DNA of 24,385 nucleotides from the NCBI GenBank assembly GCA_964388965.1, contig CAYMCP010000055.1, positions 1-24,385 of the forward strand. Reading direction: 5' to 3'. Source of the DNA: Albibeggiatoa sp964388965. GTDB lineage: Bacteria; Pseudomonadota; Gammaproteobacteria; Beggiatoales; Beggiatoaceae. Position numbers and translations under genes: made by a program. How positions within the stretch are numbered: position 1 is the first letter of the stretch; every line of letters starts with the position of its first letter. Shown in pieces: positions 22,783 to 24,385 of the stretch. The notes below the pieces were generated by a model. It ran no database searches and was not told the DNA's origin. It saw only the letters and a program-made list of their open reading frames with translations.

Positions 22783-24385
22783 ATGCTAACAAATTTCATC
22801 ACTGCCCTACACGAAAATAATATTGAACCGACCGCAGAAGAGTTGGCAGATGTTTTGTGGTTTGCTATGCAGGTTGCGCCCCATATTGAGCCTTTGCAAT
22901 CAAATCCAGTAAAAAATCAACGCAAAAAAAAAGAATTAAATGAAATTGAGAAACCTTTTGAACCTTCTCAAAATGACAAACCGCTTGAACAAAAACCTGA
23001 ACAATCCAAAAATCCTGAAAAAACTTACCCTGTTGCATTGCCTTTTGGGAATAATGTCGATATTGGGGAAAATGTCCGCGTACCTGCTACTACGATGTTG
23101 CCCGATGTATTGTTGCTAGAAAAAGCTTTACGTCCTTTGATTCATAAAACTAAATCCGGGCGGCGTGAAGTTTTAGACGAGGATGCAACCGTAAAATTTA
23201 TTACAGAATATGGTATTTGGCTACCGGTTTTAAAAAAATTGCCAGAACCTTATTTTGATGTCGCTTTGGTGGTAGATAATAGTGCATCTATGAAAGTCTG
23301 GCATAAAACGATAAATGAATGGTTTGCCGTGTTACAGCGACATGCTGCATTCCGTCATGTACGCCGATTTGATTTGCATTATGAGCAAAAAGTCCGTTTA
23401 TATTCAGGTTTGCGAGTCTGTCAAATTAAAGAATTAATTGATTTGCAAGGACGACAAATTATTTTAATTGCTAGTGATTGCGCGTCACCTGCTTGGTATT
23501 CGGGCGAAATGGCGGCTTTTTTTGAAATATGGAGTAAAAATAATCCTGTTGCGATTGTGCAAATGTTACCCAAGCATTTATGGGCAAAATGTGCTTTAAG
23601 CAATACTTTGCAAACTTATCTCCACGCAAACGCATTCAATTTACCTAATCATAAATTAATAATTGATAATGCTTGGCTTGAAAGTAAGCAGCCTAATGGT
23701 GTGAAAATGCCCGTCATAACTTTGGAGCCAGAATCATTAAAATTTTGGGCGCAAAACGTTGTAGGTAGGGCAGATGCTTGGATTTCAGGGGTTGTATTTG
23801 ATGAAATAAAGGAACAAAAGGCATTTTTTGCTAACATTTCCCAGTCAAAACCAACAGCGCAACAGGTCGCAGCCGAACAACGTTTACAACGATTTTATGC
23901 GATTGCCTCACCTATGGCGCAGGAATTAGTAGAGTATTTGGCTGCTGCGCCCTTGTCTTTAGAAGTAATGCGTTTAGTGCAGCGCGTGATGTTGCCAGAT
24001 TCGCGGCAGGTACATTTAGCTGAAATATTTTTGAGTGGTTTGATTAAGCGTGTTGCAGAACATCCTTATATCGAGTATGAATTTCATGAAGGTGTACGGG
24101 AATTATTATTAGAATCGGCATTGCTTCCTGATTCAATTAATGTATTGCAAACGGTTTCAAAACATTTAGAGCGGCGTTGGGGGCATGTTTTGGATTTTAA
24201 TGCAGTCTTGTTAAATCCAGAGCAGCCAATTGAAATGGATATAAAACACAGAGTATTTGCCCATATTTCAGCGCAAGTATTAAAAACTATGGATAGAATG
24301 CCCACAATTGTGACGCGACTGCAAGACAAGCTCAAAGACGGCACACTTGCCCCAGAAATGATTGTTTTATCAGCAGGCGAGTTTA
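22783..24385 (+). CDS. SAV_2336-type vWA protein with start of an FGE-like domain (partial)
   Basis: The frame is open from ATG 22783 to the window edge (534 codons) and continues beyond it. The N-terminus (ITALHENNIEPTAEELADVLWF) fits SAV_2336 N-terminal proteins. A charged, Pro/Lys/Glu-rich linker covers about residues 45-85. The vWA domain begins at about 157, with MIDAS residues in VVDNSASM (D165, S167, S169). A helical region follows (about 360-500). The last visible residues (APEMIVLSAGEF) match the usual opening of the formylglycine-generating-enzyme/sulfatase-modifying domain, a C-type-lectin fold. This is the vWA partner of the MoxR and CHAT-VMAP proteins, displaced from them by the toxin-antitoxin block. 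ATG 22783 has only a distant GAGGA, so the start is somewhat uncertain. Confidence 0.88.
   Translation, partial: MLTNFITALHENNIEPTAEELADVLWFAMQVAPHIEPLQSNPVKNQRKKKELNEIEKPFEPSQNDKPLEQKPEQSKNPEKTYPVALPFGNNVDIGENVRVPATTMLPDVLLLEKALRPLIHKTKSGRREVLDEDATVKFITEYGIWLPVLKKLPEPYFDVALVVDNSASMKVWHKTINEWFAVLQRHAAFRHVRRFDLHYEQKVRLYSGLRVCQIKELIDLQGRQIILIASDCASPAWYSGEMAAFFEIWSKNNPVAIVQMLPKHLWAKCALSNTLQTYLHANAFNLPNHKLIIDNAWLESKQPNGVKMPVITLEPESLKFWAQNVVGRADAWISGVVFDEIKEQKAFFANISQSKPTAQQVAAEQRLQRFYAIASPMAQELVEYLAAAPLSLEVMRLVQRVMLPDSRQVHLAEIFLSGLIKRVAEHPYIEYEFHEGVRELLLESALLPDSINVLQTVSKHLERRWGHVLDFNAVLLNPEQPIEMDIKHRVFAHISAQVLKTMDRMPTIVTRLQDKLKDGTLAPEMIVLSAGEF

Noticed and set aside
22783..24385. Diversity-generating retroelement inside the window
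   Set aside because: No reverse transcriptase, template repeat or variable repeat is visible; it is only raised as a possibility beyond the right edge.

Overview
The window is an AT-rich bacterial chromosome segment, most probably from a gammaproteobacterium. Housekeeping genes radA, proA, kdsC, glgC and a lipid A-type acyltransferase point that way. The secreted vWA/lectin protein and the CHAT/MoxR/vWA cassette suggest a filamentous or aggregate-forming sulfur bacterium of the Beggiatoa/Thiothrix kind. That placement is an inference from gene content; there is no rRNA or other marker here.

Layout. (1) 1-6513: a chemotaxis-type operon on the plus strand, CheY-like receiver, CheA, CheW and a large NIT-HAMP-PAS-HAMP-MCP receptor ending in a CheR-docking pentapeptide. 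A candidate 32-residue ORF diverges from it at the left edge. (2) 6531-8630: a lone CcmG/DsbE-type thioredoxin, radA and tRNA-Arg(CCT) behind a near-consensus promoter. (3) 8631-9662: about 1 kb without a long gene. It holds a candidate minus-strand transcription unit with promoter, small ORF, long-range stem and strong intrinsic terminator. (4) 9663-11567: proA and kdsC on plus, separated by a REP-like palindrome. (5) 11635-14812: a minus-strand operon, glgC, SPFH/paraslipin and LpxL-type acyltransferase, with one-base stop/start overlaps. (6) 14849-15468: an intergenic region with a 231-bp MITE-like element with perfect 17-bp terminal inverted repeats. It contains a second copy of the palindrome seen before kdsC. 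(7) 15469-18003: a secreted vWA, ricin-lectin, carboxypeptidase-regulatory and YfaP-like protein with its own terminator. (8) 18082-24385: the accessory region of greatest interest.

The accessory region reads as a vWA-MoxR-VMAP ternary conflict system: a small helical protein, a CHAT protease fused to a VMAP-C domain, a MoxR-type AAA+ ATPase and, 1.9 kb later, a SAV_2336/vWA protein. The vWA protein runs off the window just as an apparent formylglycine-generating-enzyme (C-type-lectin-fold) domain begins. A toxin-antitoxin block lies between the MoxR and vWA genes: a PIN toxin with its antitoxin, an orphan antitoxin-like gene, and a second VapBC pair. A 61-bp direct repeat (59/61 identical) covering the moxR end and the first antitoxin's start recurs right after the first PIN gene, so the insertion or duplication junction is still readable. 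In the expected logic the vWA and MoxR proteins sense and gate by NTP hydrolysis, VMAP couples them to the effector, and the CHAT protease is released to cleave a target, probably causing dormancy or death of the cell. The toxin-antitoxin modules may be opportunistic passengers or added safeguards.
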